From Gyrodactylus bullatarudis (lineage: Eukaryota; Platyhelminthes; Monogenea; Gyrodactylidea; Gyrodactylidae), in NCBI GenBank assembly GCA_012064415.1, contig SSNU01000258.1, forward strand, positions 1 through 60,122: DNA of 60,122 nucleotides, in the 5' to 3' direction. A program made the translations under genes and the position numbers. The notes beneath the pieces are model-generated. The model worked only from the letters and a program-made list of their open reading frames with translations, was not told where the DNA came from and ran no database searches. Positions 44,863-56,700 of the stretch are shown piece after piece. Every line of letters starts with the position of its first letter. The stretch's first letter is position 1.

Positions 44863-47800
44863 GTAAGATTGAAAAACAGTAAGGTAAAAAATATCCCTAT
44901 CTCAAAATTTTAGTTTATACGAAATATTCAATATTATTCAACAAAGTTATAATTTAGTCTAATCTTTTTTTAGATTTAATAAAACGCAGTAAGTTAAGAT
45001 TTAAGTCAATTCAATCAATCTCAGGATAGAAGATTATAAGTTTGTTCCATAATTGAGATTTTTTCAAATTTTCTCATCTCTTCTATTTTCCAGGAACTTT
45101 CTGTAAGATATGAAGCAAGAAAGAACAGAATATTTTAAAGAAATCAAAACTTTTCATATTTTATATCTTCATTGCTATCTAATTTATGATAGAATTTCTA
45201 TCTGACTTCATTCTTTGAATCTATTGAATCTATATTATGCCTGCTAAGCAAAATTCTGCTAAAAAGAATTTTGTTAACATACTGAAGACAAAAATATTTA
45301 ATAAAATGACTTTAGGATATACGTTTTTTGATCAGAATTACTTGATTTTCTAATTGCTGAAATAATCTATTCAATTTTTCATCCGCTCCTTTAGTAAAAA
45401 AGACGATGGTGTGTAAGTTTCTAGTGTAACCGAATATTGAGTTTTTCTCAAATCCAGGATTAAAGAGTAATGTAAAATTTTAAGAAAGACTTAATTTTTT
45501 TCCAAGTCATGCAAAAGTCAAGTAAAATAAAAAAATTGAAAAATTCACGACAGTTCAAATTAACCCAAAAATTTTAGAGTTCACGAGATTTTCAAGAAAT
45601 TCAATCCAGGTTTGTGAAAATAATTTATTTTTATGAAGACATAATGATTTTTAGATTATTTCTTATTTTCTCTTCGATTGATTAACTCGTGAGCTATAAA
45701 AAATTTCTCATTTTAAAATTCTAGTTAATTTATATCCAACTGTTTCCCGAAAACTTTACTCTTAAAATATAGTTGAAAATTGAGGAGTTTGATCTCGATA
45801 TACTTGCCTATCTCAGTACATCTGAAACAGAATCAATTCATGTTATTATCTGATGTAGTAAAACTGAGAGTGTAAGTTTGATTAATTCGTAAAAGAACAA
45901 TAAGGATTTAATACTTTTTTATGAAGCAATATGCAAATTTTCTATTTACCATCATGAATGTGAGCAAAACTAGTTAATAAAAACAAATTTAATTCCCTAT
46001 AAAATTTGCTAGAAATTATTCAAACTGGTATGATACTTGAAATCTTTCTTACAAAACAGGAATCTCACGAATATATCTATGTGGGTTAATTTGCAAAAAG
46101 AATCATTTGAGTTATTTCAGATGAATGAAATGGTAAATTTATCTTAAAATTAAATAAAATTATTTCTAAATTCGTCAATTTAGGGATTAGAGATAACTCG
46201 AGTTATAAGCAAATCAGTTAGTCTCTTTGATCTTGCTTAGAATTTAATATTGCATCCAATATTTCACGGGCTTATATCATAATTAGTAATTATTAATCAG
46301 TAAAACAATCAATGTTGTTCTTTAATACTACTATACAAGTAATCTTTGCTATAAATAAGATATTTGGGTTCCTAGTTTGTTTTTAATACTTTCTGAAAAA
46401 AATATTCTGACAAAATAAAATTTGAGAATTTTTCTTCTCTTTTCTGTAAGAATTAATGCAAATATTTTACTTCTTTAATGTCTTAAAAATTGGAAATTTG
46501 TAAAATCTACCTCTGATATTTAGCCTTTCTTTGAAGTAAGTTTGTTCATTGCTCTTAATTTATTACTTATCTCAAATTAAATTAGAATATGCTTTTTGAA
46601 TTTGTGAGAAAATATTTTATTTTATTAGAAACTTAATTTGAAATTTTTTCGAAGGTTACAACATTTAAAGTAAGTAAACTCAATAGAATAGATTTTCAAT
46701 TAATTTTAAACTTTTCAAAGGAAAATGAAAGATTTCTCAAATTATTTGGGTTAGTATATTTTGGTGTAATATAAAAATAATTATAATTATTACTTTAGCT
46801 AATAGATTGAGACCTAAAATCTTTTGAAATCTTGATTTAGTCATCTTTCTCACTAAAAAATTTTATATTTATTGTACCAAATGATAAAAATTTATATTCA
46901 ATCAAATATTTCATCTTTATCTGGAAATAATCACAATATTGGGCCTATGTGAAAGAAAGGAATCTTCTACTAGAAATCAGACTAGTTAGGGTATAATAAG
47001 CGAGGGCCTCGCTGCGAGGCGTAGAAAAAAATGACTGTACTTTCTCTTCAAGACAAGAGTATGATAATTCAAATTAAAATTTAGAGACCAATACCTTATT
47101 GGATTGTTCACAAGAGAATGCTACAATTACGGTGCCAGAGAATTCAAAAAGTCTGGCCTATATCGCTTACAAATAAATTCTGCAAAACCAACATCGACAA
47201 TCACATTTTCCCCACTCTCTAGTAAGTTTTAAAATAAGCCACATAAATAAGGTAAAGCAAAAATTGACTAGTCCTCCTAATTTCTCAGGTTATATTTACT
47301 CAGTATATATTACGTTTATCGCGCTTATCTAATGAATACAAAATGCTATTAAGCAGAAATAATTTTTTAAAATTTTCTTTTTCAATATCATGATAAAGAA
47401 CTTTTATTTGAATACAGAGGTCTCGTGATAGTCAAACAGTAAACATTTATGAAATAAACCATAAAATTTATTGGTGTGTGAAATTTAAAGGATTAATCCT
47501 TTGATAAATCATTTTAAGGTGTCACTTTAAAATGAAAATATTTAATTCTATACAAGCTATCTTTGAGTGATCTTATTAATTGATCAAATAAAAGGGTTCG
47601 AATATTTTGGAAGTTACATTTAACCCAGGAATTTGATTTCTGAGTTCTATTAATGATGAAATAAAAAATTATCTATTATCCCTGGGTCAAGAAATGAAGA
47701 ATTCTGGTTAAAATATTATTATCTTTAAGTGTTTCATTCCAGACTTTTGTTCCAAATAATTATTCAAGTATTATTTCTGTGGCATAAGCTAATACATTTT

Positions 47801-48435
47801 CTCTATTTTTTATGTTTTATAAAAATAATTTATATTTTATATAAAGTGATCCGAGATAGAGATTGTCTCTTACTACCGAAGGAGTAAGCTCAAGTTATTC
47901 CCCATAATAATTATTTTCCTCACTGATCCATCTCAGAATCAGGGATAAAAATGGTAGACTGCTTTTTCTCGAATTAAAATACCTGCTCATTTTTACTTTC
48001 AGCAACATTTTTTCATATTCTTTTATATATTGAGAAATCGAACACCCTATGTGATGATAATATTTTAAACTACTCATTATTTTTTTCTACAAAATTTTCA
48101 TGTAGAATTTTCAGAAGATTCCGAATGTGGTCATTATGAAAAAAAACTCATTAGCTGGTACAAAAATTAATATCTGAAGATTGAACTACCTAAATAGTAA
48201 AAATAAATTTGAAAACTGGGAGAGTGGCGAAAAATTATACAAGAAAATCAATTATGCTAAGTCTAAATTGAAATTTTGATTCTTCGATCATTTTGAGAAT
48301 CAAAGATCTCTGAAAAATGGTGAATCTTTTAAAAATTTTATGGGAATAATAATCAGTTTGCTAGTCTAATTCTGCTCCAGTAAAACCTCTTTTCGGGACC
48401 CTCAGTAGTTTCACTTAAAATCAAAAAATCGTTAG
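44863..48435. other. No firm gene
   Basis: Mostly AT-rich. A GC-rich patch at about 46999-47025 has GCGAGGGCCTCGC followed by TGCGAGGCG, a nested palindrome unlike its surroundings. A possible exon at 47084-47220 is open in more than one frame and ends at a GTAAGT donor; it cannot be assigned. Confidence 0.3.
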
Positions 48436-48439
48436 AAGT

Positions 48440-49145
48440 TACCAAAGTGTTACCAAAATTACTATGGAGAAATAATTGAAGTTTCTAACTAGAAAAGAAG
48501 ACAAATCAATCCCAGAAAATACTCACAAGAAGAATGAGACTGGTAGGTATCTATTATACCACACTGATTTCACATAAAACAGGTTCAATGAATTGGATGA
48601 GACAAATAGCAAGTCCGAGGGCTAATGAGATTTTTAAGTTAAGTTTGGACAAATTCATCAATTCAAAGTAATTTTGGGATATTTAATACTGGGATGGACA
48701 ATAAGAAAACTGTTTACAAATTCTAGTCAAGAAGAATATGGATGTAACTACAAGACAAGCAGCATAAATTCTTATATTTCATATTCAGCACGCAGAAAAA
48801 TTATCTTAGTCTCTGTGAGCTTTTACCCCTTTCTCTCCACTTATGGGATTCACATTTGGAATCTGCAGTAAATACTTTATAAAATCTCATTAAGCAGAAG
48901 AATAAAAGAGTAATACTGGCGCTATATTTCTATTCTGAACTTTTTTGGGAGAGAAAAATTAATTGAGTCTTAACGACAAATCTTCCCATCTATAAATTTC
49001 AATGAAACTGTCAGGGTAGAATGATTAGAAAGTTGTGTGAAAGATCAAATGAACATCTGAACAAGGACACTGCAGTGACTATGCTTATTAGAAAAAGGAA
49101 ACATGTAGCTTCACCTCCGAAATGATCCCTTTTATACAAAAAAAA
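48440..49145 (+). mobile_element. Ancient Penelope-like element
   Basis: Heavily decayed plus-strand copy. Recognisable are the region after reverse transcriptase motif C (FLTRKEDKSIPENTHKKNET-like), a partial KLSLDKFINS linker, tail words such as GTGAGCTTTTACCCCTTTCT, and near 49015-49120 endonuclease residues resembling GRMIRKLCERSNEHLNKDTA. Divergence shows that the family has been active here for a long time. Confidence 0.5.
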
Positions 49146-50544
49146 TTACTAACTGTTCAAAATGCGATTTAATTTTGTCATGGAATTTTTTTTAGACTTC
49201 CAAAGTGAGATTTATTTTTCTTTTTGGTACATTTAACTAAGAAAAACATTTCGAAGTATAATTGATTGATAAACTACCAGCCTGATTAACTTTTGTCTTC
49301 AATGGAAACTTTGCAAATCAAAGGTAATTCATCTTCTCTAGCTCAACCTTTATTGAGAAAGAAAAAACTGCATCAGAGGAAAAAAAAACTTTAACCCTTA
49401 AAGCTCTATCACATATCATTTTAGCAATGGGCCTATTTTTGATCAATAACTACTGAATTAAAAATAATTTGGTTAAATTAGCTGTATCGTATTTACAAAC
49501 CATATGACAGAAAAAATATCGCTAAAACTTCAAAAGTTAAAATCTAGATCCTTTTGACTTATAAAGATTTTCTAATTTCAATTTCTAGGTCCTTCGATGA
49601 ATGTTTCACTTTTGAATCAATGTAAGATTTTTTATGTTTCTCATAATACTTTAAAAAGTGATTCAAAGTGGCACATGGTATGTCTAAAATTATGCGAATA
49701 AAGCTAAAACCGAAATTCTTCTTAGTCTATCATCTGCTATTTTATAAACACGATTGCTGTGAGCTAAAAAAGGTTTAAATACATTATATGTCAAAAACTT
49801 TTTATTCTTTTTGATCTTGCTATCTGCTTCAACAGAACCGATACCTTAAGAATGAAGACGAATAAATAAATTATTATATTTATATTAAGAAAAATTATTT
49901 TTGGCTAAAACCATCATTAAAAATAAGAAAAATTTCGGCATGGTAAGAGTCAAATTCTTTTCCTTCAACAGTTTTTAGAGTTATATAAAAACTAATGTAA
50001 GTAATTCTAATTCATTAAAGATTAAATTAATTAAATGTTGTTATAGCACTCAAAGGAAAACAATTCTGACAAATACTTTGTAATAACAAATTTTAAATTA
50101 TAAAAAAACCTAATTTCAACTAATTTCATTTAGGTTTTCTTTGAAAAGGTAAAAATGCATTTTTAAAATTATATTATCAAAATTAAAACAGTCTTCTAAA
50201 CATCTAGGGTTCTGAACCCATTGAAATCTTTCAAACGAAAAATCGTTTAACCAATAAAAATGATAGAATTCCAGAACTCTGATTAGTTAACAAATTTTTC
50301 GCATTTCACATTCAAGGCATTACATTGAGCAATTCACGAAATGCATGTGATTTTGTTTTGCCAGAAAAATTCTCATGTTTTCTGGAAATTGGTTCTCTTG
50401 AATCCATTTTTATAGACTGAAACACAGAAAGGGATACAATTTGTAAGGAGATAATCAATCAGATTAAGATTAAATTAATAATTTATTTTAATTGCTATTA
50501 AATTGAAGATTTGGAATATTCAAGTATGTTAAATTAGTTTGAGA
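49146..50544. other. No gene seen
   Basis: AT-rich with no supported ORF or repeat. Confidence 0.4.
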
Positions 50545-50565
50545 AAGTAGAAAAAGGATATATTA

Positions 50566-50603
50566 ACACCAAATGCACATTTCTCAAAGATTCATCAGTA
50601 ATG
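50566..50603 (-). ncRNA. Hammerhead ribozyme core, inverted tail
   Basis: Minus strand: CTGATGA (50598-50592), ATCTTTGA with a possible TC/GA stem II, GAAA, ATGTGCAT, T, TGGT. Stem I is weak because the 5' strand reads ATTA instead of ACCA. Confidence 0.5.
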
Positions 50604-50799
50604 CTCTCTGATAATGATAAAAGTTAAAAGATGAATGAATGAAAATAATAATTTACAAATTATGAAAGAAATAGTAAAATTTGAAGAAAATTTTCATGAA
50701 ACTTAATTTCAAAGGAGATGGTTTTAAGTAATGATTTAAGGAGAAAGTTGACAAATCTCTTCGATCAACACTATAACAAGATACAATTGAAAATTTTAT

Positions 50800-50965
50800 T
50801 TAATCCTTTCGGTGCCGAGACTATTTCACAATTTTTATAAAAACCAAAATTTATTATTATTAGTTATTTGGCCAAAAATACTACTAATGCAAGTTCACAT
50901 TGTGAGCTTCAGTTTATGAAGGTCCAAAAGAATTGAAAAATGGACATCGGCACCGAAAGGGTTAA
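50800..50965. mobile_element. piggyBac-like MITE inside a Penelope element
   Basis: Flanked by TTAA at 50800-50803 and 50962-50965. Terminal inverted repeats read inwards as TCCTTTCGGTGCCGA and CCCTTTCGGTGCCGA. The interior matches the copy at 54453-54676 in reverse orientation (shared CACAATGTGAACTTGCATTA). The TTAA target duplication and ends are those of piggyBac-type elements; no transposase. Confidence 0.8.
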
Positions 50966-51465
50966 AAGAGATTGTTCAATTTGATTTACAAAGATTTAAT
51001 GAGACCTGAAGAGAAGACTATTGATTTATAAATTTCAATGTGACTGCGGATCTTCTTATATAGGACGTACAATCAGAAAGTTGTCAACTAGAGGGAACGA
51101 TCACCTTAAGAAAGATACAGCGATAACTAGGCATCTTAGACAGGAAGGGCATGAGGCTTCAATTTCGAATTTTTCAATTTTATACAAAAACCCGAGTGAT
51201 GACAGTACAGACGTTTGGGTGAAGGAGAAATTCTTCATAAATTTATATAAACCAGACTTATGTGTTCAAAAGAATTATTCCTATAACCTTCAACTACCTT
51301 GGCCTATGTAAGCTTTTTCACTTTTCTCTCCACTGTTGCTATTTATTGGAGAGTTTTGGTGTTTTTTCAGCTTACATTTATTCTATTTTTCGTCAACTTT
51401 TACTATTTCTTTCATAATTTGTAAATTATTTTTTTTATTCATCTTCTAACTTTTATCATTATCAA

Positions 51466-51505
51466 AGAGACACTGATGAACATTTGAGAAATGTACATTT
51501 GGTCT
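51466..51505 (+). ncRNA. Hammerhead ribozyme core in Penelope tail
   Basis: CTGATGA (51473-51479), ACATTTGA with a possible CA/TG stem II, GAAA, ATGTACAT, T, TGGT. Stem I has a mismatch (GACA against TGGT). Confidence 0.5.
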
Positions 51506-51595
51506 TAATATATCCTTTTTTCTACTTTTTCAATTATGATTTTATGTGGATTTTCGGACTTATTTGAAAATTTACGTGAATATTTCTATTGTAAT

Positions 51596-53265
51596 TAATT
51601 TAGTTAATGAATAATTATTAAGAAATCTGAAAAAATTGTTAGTCTAAATCTCAAATAACTAATAATTTTATATATTCTAAAATTATAATGAATTAGCGAA
51701 TCGAATATCATGGGTGAGTACAAGAAATATCAGTTTATCGGAAAATTACCATTCTCAGTTTGGCTTTTAGAGGTAGGCAGATCATATTTTTTCATTTTAG
51801 TAACTGTTCTTGAGTCGTGTAGTAAAAGTTGAATAAAAATTAGATTAGTGATTGGCTTTCATTTTCGACTATCAAGGGTCGTGATTCAAGGCGAATATCC
51901 TGGCGATAAAAAGACGACTTACAGTAAAAATATTTCTATTGAAACACGAATATTTTACCCCCTAATTAAGTATTATTTATCTCGACCAATCAGAATGCAG
52001 CAAGTGATTTCTATACATTTACATAGGAAAAATCTGAATTAATATCTGAATTAATTCACCCTTAATTTTGTATATTTTCAAAGCCTTTTCCTAAATTGAA
52101 AGTTTGATAAATCATTGATCAATAAAAATTATAGTGTCAATCATTAGACAAGAATTCTCATTTTTCTGTTAACCAACATGAACCTTCTGAGAACGATATC
52201 TGAAACATGATCTAGCATAAGACTCTATTGCTAGATGCGATACTTCAAGAAATAAATAAAAGCATTCCGATTCACTAGCTCTAGACTATAGTCTGATGCG
52301 GTGTTTAAAATGCGCTAAGGAGTTCTCAATCCTAAAAGGGGAATCAATCTTCCACAGTCAATTTCAAGATGACTCGTTGAAGGCAAATATTCATCGAACA
52401 ATCGCCATACACCGAGTTTCTTGGAAAAAGGATATATGAATAGTATTCATTGAATAATCAATGAGTATTACTCATAGAGGGAATCACTGGCAAGGGTTTT
52501 TGAATTGTCTACTTGAAAATAAAGTGATAACCTCATTCGATCTAGTCAATAACCTAATTTAAGATGAGAATATTGACTTTGATAGTTTAAGTTGGCTAAA
52601 TATTGAGCATAAAAACCTTCTAATAACTTGAGTAATAAACAAGAAAAAGTTGAGCTAAATTAATAATCAAGTTCTATGAAAAAACTGTTGAATTAATTCA
52701 GAAATAAGCCCTGTATGATTAGGCTTGCTCAATGTACCTCAAGTGAAGTATGGATAATAGTATTCGAGGATTTGTATATAATCATAGACTCGAATAGACT
52801 ACATTAGAAAAGAATAGCACTTAATAGGAAATGTATTGCACCCAGGTCATTGGCTAACGCAAAACTCCCCCTAAATGGAGTTTTTCGCTGTACCCGAAGT
52901 GAAGTGTTACCGAAATTTAATAATCGCAAGATTTTTTTAAGATGCTAGAAATCGGGAAAAATGTGAATAATGAAAATTTGAACTGAACTCAAGTGCAGTT
53001 TCACTTGGTTTTCAAGGTTATAAAGAAAAACTGTGTTGGAGACCTTATTATGATCTAAGAAACGATTACTTAACCCTTATCTCCTTGATGTTATGAAAGT
53101 AAACTCAAAAAATTCTCTGGTGCCGTTTAAGGAAGAAACTACGAAAAGGTTCCATGCACTAGTACAAAAAAATTCCCCTTTGAGAAGTGTATCATTTTTC
53201 GAACTAATTTATCAAAGATGCTGTTATAGCATTCGAAACAAAGGAGAGTTTTTTAAATAGTAAAT
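51596..53265. other. No gene seen
   Basis: No supported coding sequence; an open frame of 64 codons at 51848-52042 shows no domain. Confidence 0.4.
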
Positions 53266-53269
53266 TATT

Positions 53270-53440
53270 AAATTATTATTATCTCACCTCTCATTCGGAC
53301 CCCTTATTCTCGGTCCTAGGTTCAAACCCTCCCACACCGGGCACATTGAACACTCTTTCACTGTTCCCTTATTTGTACAAATCATTTCTATGAATAAATA
53401 TAAATGTTTCAATTTCAAAAAAAAAAATTGAGAAATTGCT
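53270..53440 (+). mobile_element. Possible tRNA-derived SINE
   Basis: GGTTCAAACCCTCCCACACC matches the B box and T-arm region of a tRNA-like pol III promoter. About 80 bases later the segment ends in an A-rich run (CAATTTCAAAAAAAAAAA). The 5' tRNA half with the A box is not clear, so this may be a decayed or 5'-truncated copy. Confidence 0.35.
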
Positions 53441-53798
53441 GTCAATGAAACGAAAAAATCGTTGAATAATCAAGATTTTCTGTTTGGTATTTATAAATCA
53501 TGTACTTGAGAAGGAAAGTAAGAATCATAATTTTGAGATCACTATATTACCCTGGTCTGTTATCAGAGTCATGAATACTCCTCAAATATGTTGGTCTATT
53601 TGTCAAAAATGAATTCAGGCTGGCGGGAGAAAATGAGCAAAATTCATAGAATTCCCAATATTCTGATCTGATTGGTTGATGCTGAAGGCAAGGTTGAGAA
53701 AGTTGATAAAGCTTATTTATCTGTTGAATTTGATTCCAATTTTATTTACTAAATTTTTTAAAAATTATAACTGGTTGAATAAATTTGTAATTTACTAG

Positions 53799-56700
53799 AT
53801 CAGAAAAAACTTATGCCAGATTACAAGTTTGCCTCAAATGTGCCTCGGTGGAGATCAATGACAGCGACTATGATGCCATCTTAGACTTTAAAGATATGAA
53901 AAGCTTACGTTTAACATTCCCAAATAATTTCGGTAACTCTAATTTTTAAAATTTTTAATTACGTATTTTTTAAATATTGGAACCATTAAATGTACATTTT
54001 ACATTTCTTCAGGCATCATCAGCAATGTTAATTAGTAGGGCAGTAACTTTGCTAATTTCGCTATTTTGGATATGATGAATAGAATTTTAATACGAATTAG
54101 CCACTAAAAATTTTGCTCTTCTTAGCCTTTTGATAGCCGAGATAATTTTGTTTATTTCTTGCTATTAAGATATGCAATGCCCATTTATTGCTAATCTTTT
54201 TCCGCAAGCCTACGATAGAAAATGCTTAGACTTGAACTTGGGCTTAAACTTATTATTTTTTATTGGAAAAAATCATAATAAGACTTTGTGAATCTTTCCT
54301 AAGTGAAAGGAGATGATATATCTTATTCAAAAAATAAGAATTTCAAACAAGAAAATAAAAAAAATATTTTATATTGTATGCAAATAGAAGTTGAATAAAT
54401 TTGATACTAAGAAAATTTTTTGCTAAATATTAAAATTTTGCTATACTTTTGCTTAACCCTTTCGATGCCGATGGACATATGTGTCTCTTTTTCAATTTTT
54501 TTGAACCTTCATAACTCTACCAGTTTGATAGGTTTCTGGATCAATTAAAGTTTAAATTGAAGTCCACAATGTGAACTTGCATTAGTAATATTTTTGGTCA
54601 AATAACTTGGTATCTTCATAGCTAAATTTTGGTTCTTATAAAAATTTTGAAATAGTCTCGGCACCGAAAGGGTTAAAATACATTTTTGCTAATTTTTCTG
54701 AGAAATATGCCCTCTGAGTTACTGCCCTAATAATTAATCATTAGTTATAATTTATGAGTAATAATAATGGGAAAATTTTCACAGTAATTATAAAAAATTA
54801 AAATTGTAAGAATGCAAGTTAAAAACCAACGAAAATCTCTCATATTGCCAAATAAAAATGTCAGATTATGATAGAAATTATTTTAAATATCATAAGATCT
54901 GGGCTATCATCAGGTTTATATCATTATGTAAATTGTACGTGACGGATTTTTGTTTATATGATCAAAATAAAAATTTCAATAAATTACATAAATACATTTA
55001 GGCATTAGATTCTCATATTTGATTATTTTTTTGAATTTTATAGAAACTGCTAAGAAGTATTTCAAGTTCTTATTGAAAGAAAATTTCTACAAAGATGGAA
55101 AATTGTAAGATTCAAAGCGATACAAAAAATGCTTAATTTTGATCTCAAACAGTGATGCAGAACTTTTGTAAGTAAATTCAATTGAATTCTTATTCTCACT
55201 TTTTAGCCGAGGTCATTATGAACTTCTGACAGAAATAAGTAAAATTTCGTATGTTTCGATGAATGTTTTTTAAAATTACATCTTTCTAGAGAGAAAAATG
55301 AGTAATAATTTTACATGGAAATCTTGATTTTTGATATCAGATCACAATTATCAATATCAGAGTTTGATTAAAAATTCCATAATTAAAATATTAGAATGAT
55401 TTTAATAAAATATTCAATTCTTTCTCTAGGAAAATCAGCAAAGAGAAGACAGACAATTTTCAAATTATTTTCCAATCAGAGTAAATTATTTTCAAAATGA
55501 TTTTAAAATTATCTACCGAAATATTCTTGATATTAAACTAATAAATTCGATATTTGTACGATAATATTGTCGAACCTCATCAAGAATATTATTGTTAGAT
55601 TCTAAACTCATGTGGAAGGTTAGAGAACAACATGCGTAAATTTGAGTGATAAACGTTGTATTTCGCTGGGTCTCTTCAGACTCTACCCCGATTAACAACT
55701 TTCTCAAAAGGCAAAAGTAATTAGCAGATCAAGAGATGAATTTCCAGCAAGCTCTCCACCCTTGTGAAAGAAGTTGCGAAGCCAAAATGAACCAATGGAA
55801 GGTCCCAAATAGAGCATTGTAATAGTATTTATATGTTAACCGGGGTAGAGTCTGAAGAGACCCGGCGAAATACAACGTTTATCACTCAAATTTACGCATT
55901 TTGTTCTCTAACCTTCCACATGAGTTTAGAATCTAACAATAAATTCGATATTATTAAAGTCATTTTACGAAATTAGTGGACAATTTTTCGATATTAGAGG
56001 AATCGTTGACAAAATTAGTGTACATTTTCTCGAATTTTATAATATCAAGAGAATGAGATAATTGCAGGTTAGGATTTATTCGAATATAATGGAGAGTTTA
56101 TCGAAATGCAGAGAAATTATTTCGACTTTAATGGACAGTTTTTCGAAATTAGTAAAGAAGCCTAACATAATTTCGGAAAATGACTGTAATACTGAGAGCT
56201 TCGAATTGGACCAATAGACCAACCATTCAATTAGTTAATCTGTTATTCATTTATATTCTTAAATGAATAATTTTCATAAACGAACACCTAATATGAAAGT
56301 GAGATTCTATGATTTTTACAAAATTCTCACTTTTTTCAACGATTTTTTAGCCCACTTTCTCAATATGTATTTGAAAAAACCAATTTCTGAGGAAATTATG
56401 GCATATTTCTAATCTCATAGCAGTATCATAGGATTACAAGAAAAAAGATTATCACCATAAATCTATAAATAAATTCGTCATTTTTCAGGGATCTAGAATC
56501 ATCAGTTAAAATCATCAAAAAATCAAATTCGATGAAGAAAATAGAGATTCCTTAACTTCATATTACAACTAGCTTTAATGAAATTCATTAATTCAAAATA
56601 ATTCTAAATATTTTTAATATTATCATATTACTTTTAAGTGGTTATGTTAATCTAAAATATTTTTAAAAAGAGGATTCTAAATATTATTTGATACATAAGG

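Larger units (their letters stand above)
50545..51595 (+). mobile_element. Penelope-like element with inverted 5' tail and nested MITE
   Basis: 50545-50685 is a minus-strand tail including a hammerhead core. 50686-51595 is a plus-strand body with the linker, an intact 96-codon endonuclease frame (51021-51311: [17 protein letters not shown], then [16 protein letters not shown], stop) and a tail with its own hammerhead core. A piggyBac-like MITE (50800-50965) splits the linker. The reverse transcriptase is absent. The nuclease frame lacks stops, so this copy is among the younger ones. Confidence 0.85.

Noticed and set aside
53281..53345. Functional tRNA gene
   Set aside because: Only a B-box-like GGTTCAAACCC is convincing; no A box or acceptor stem pairing found.
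55513..55707. Minus-strand ORF of 64 codons
   Set aside because: Lies in the inverted LTR arm; no domain, chance frame in a repeat.
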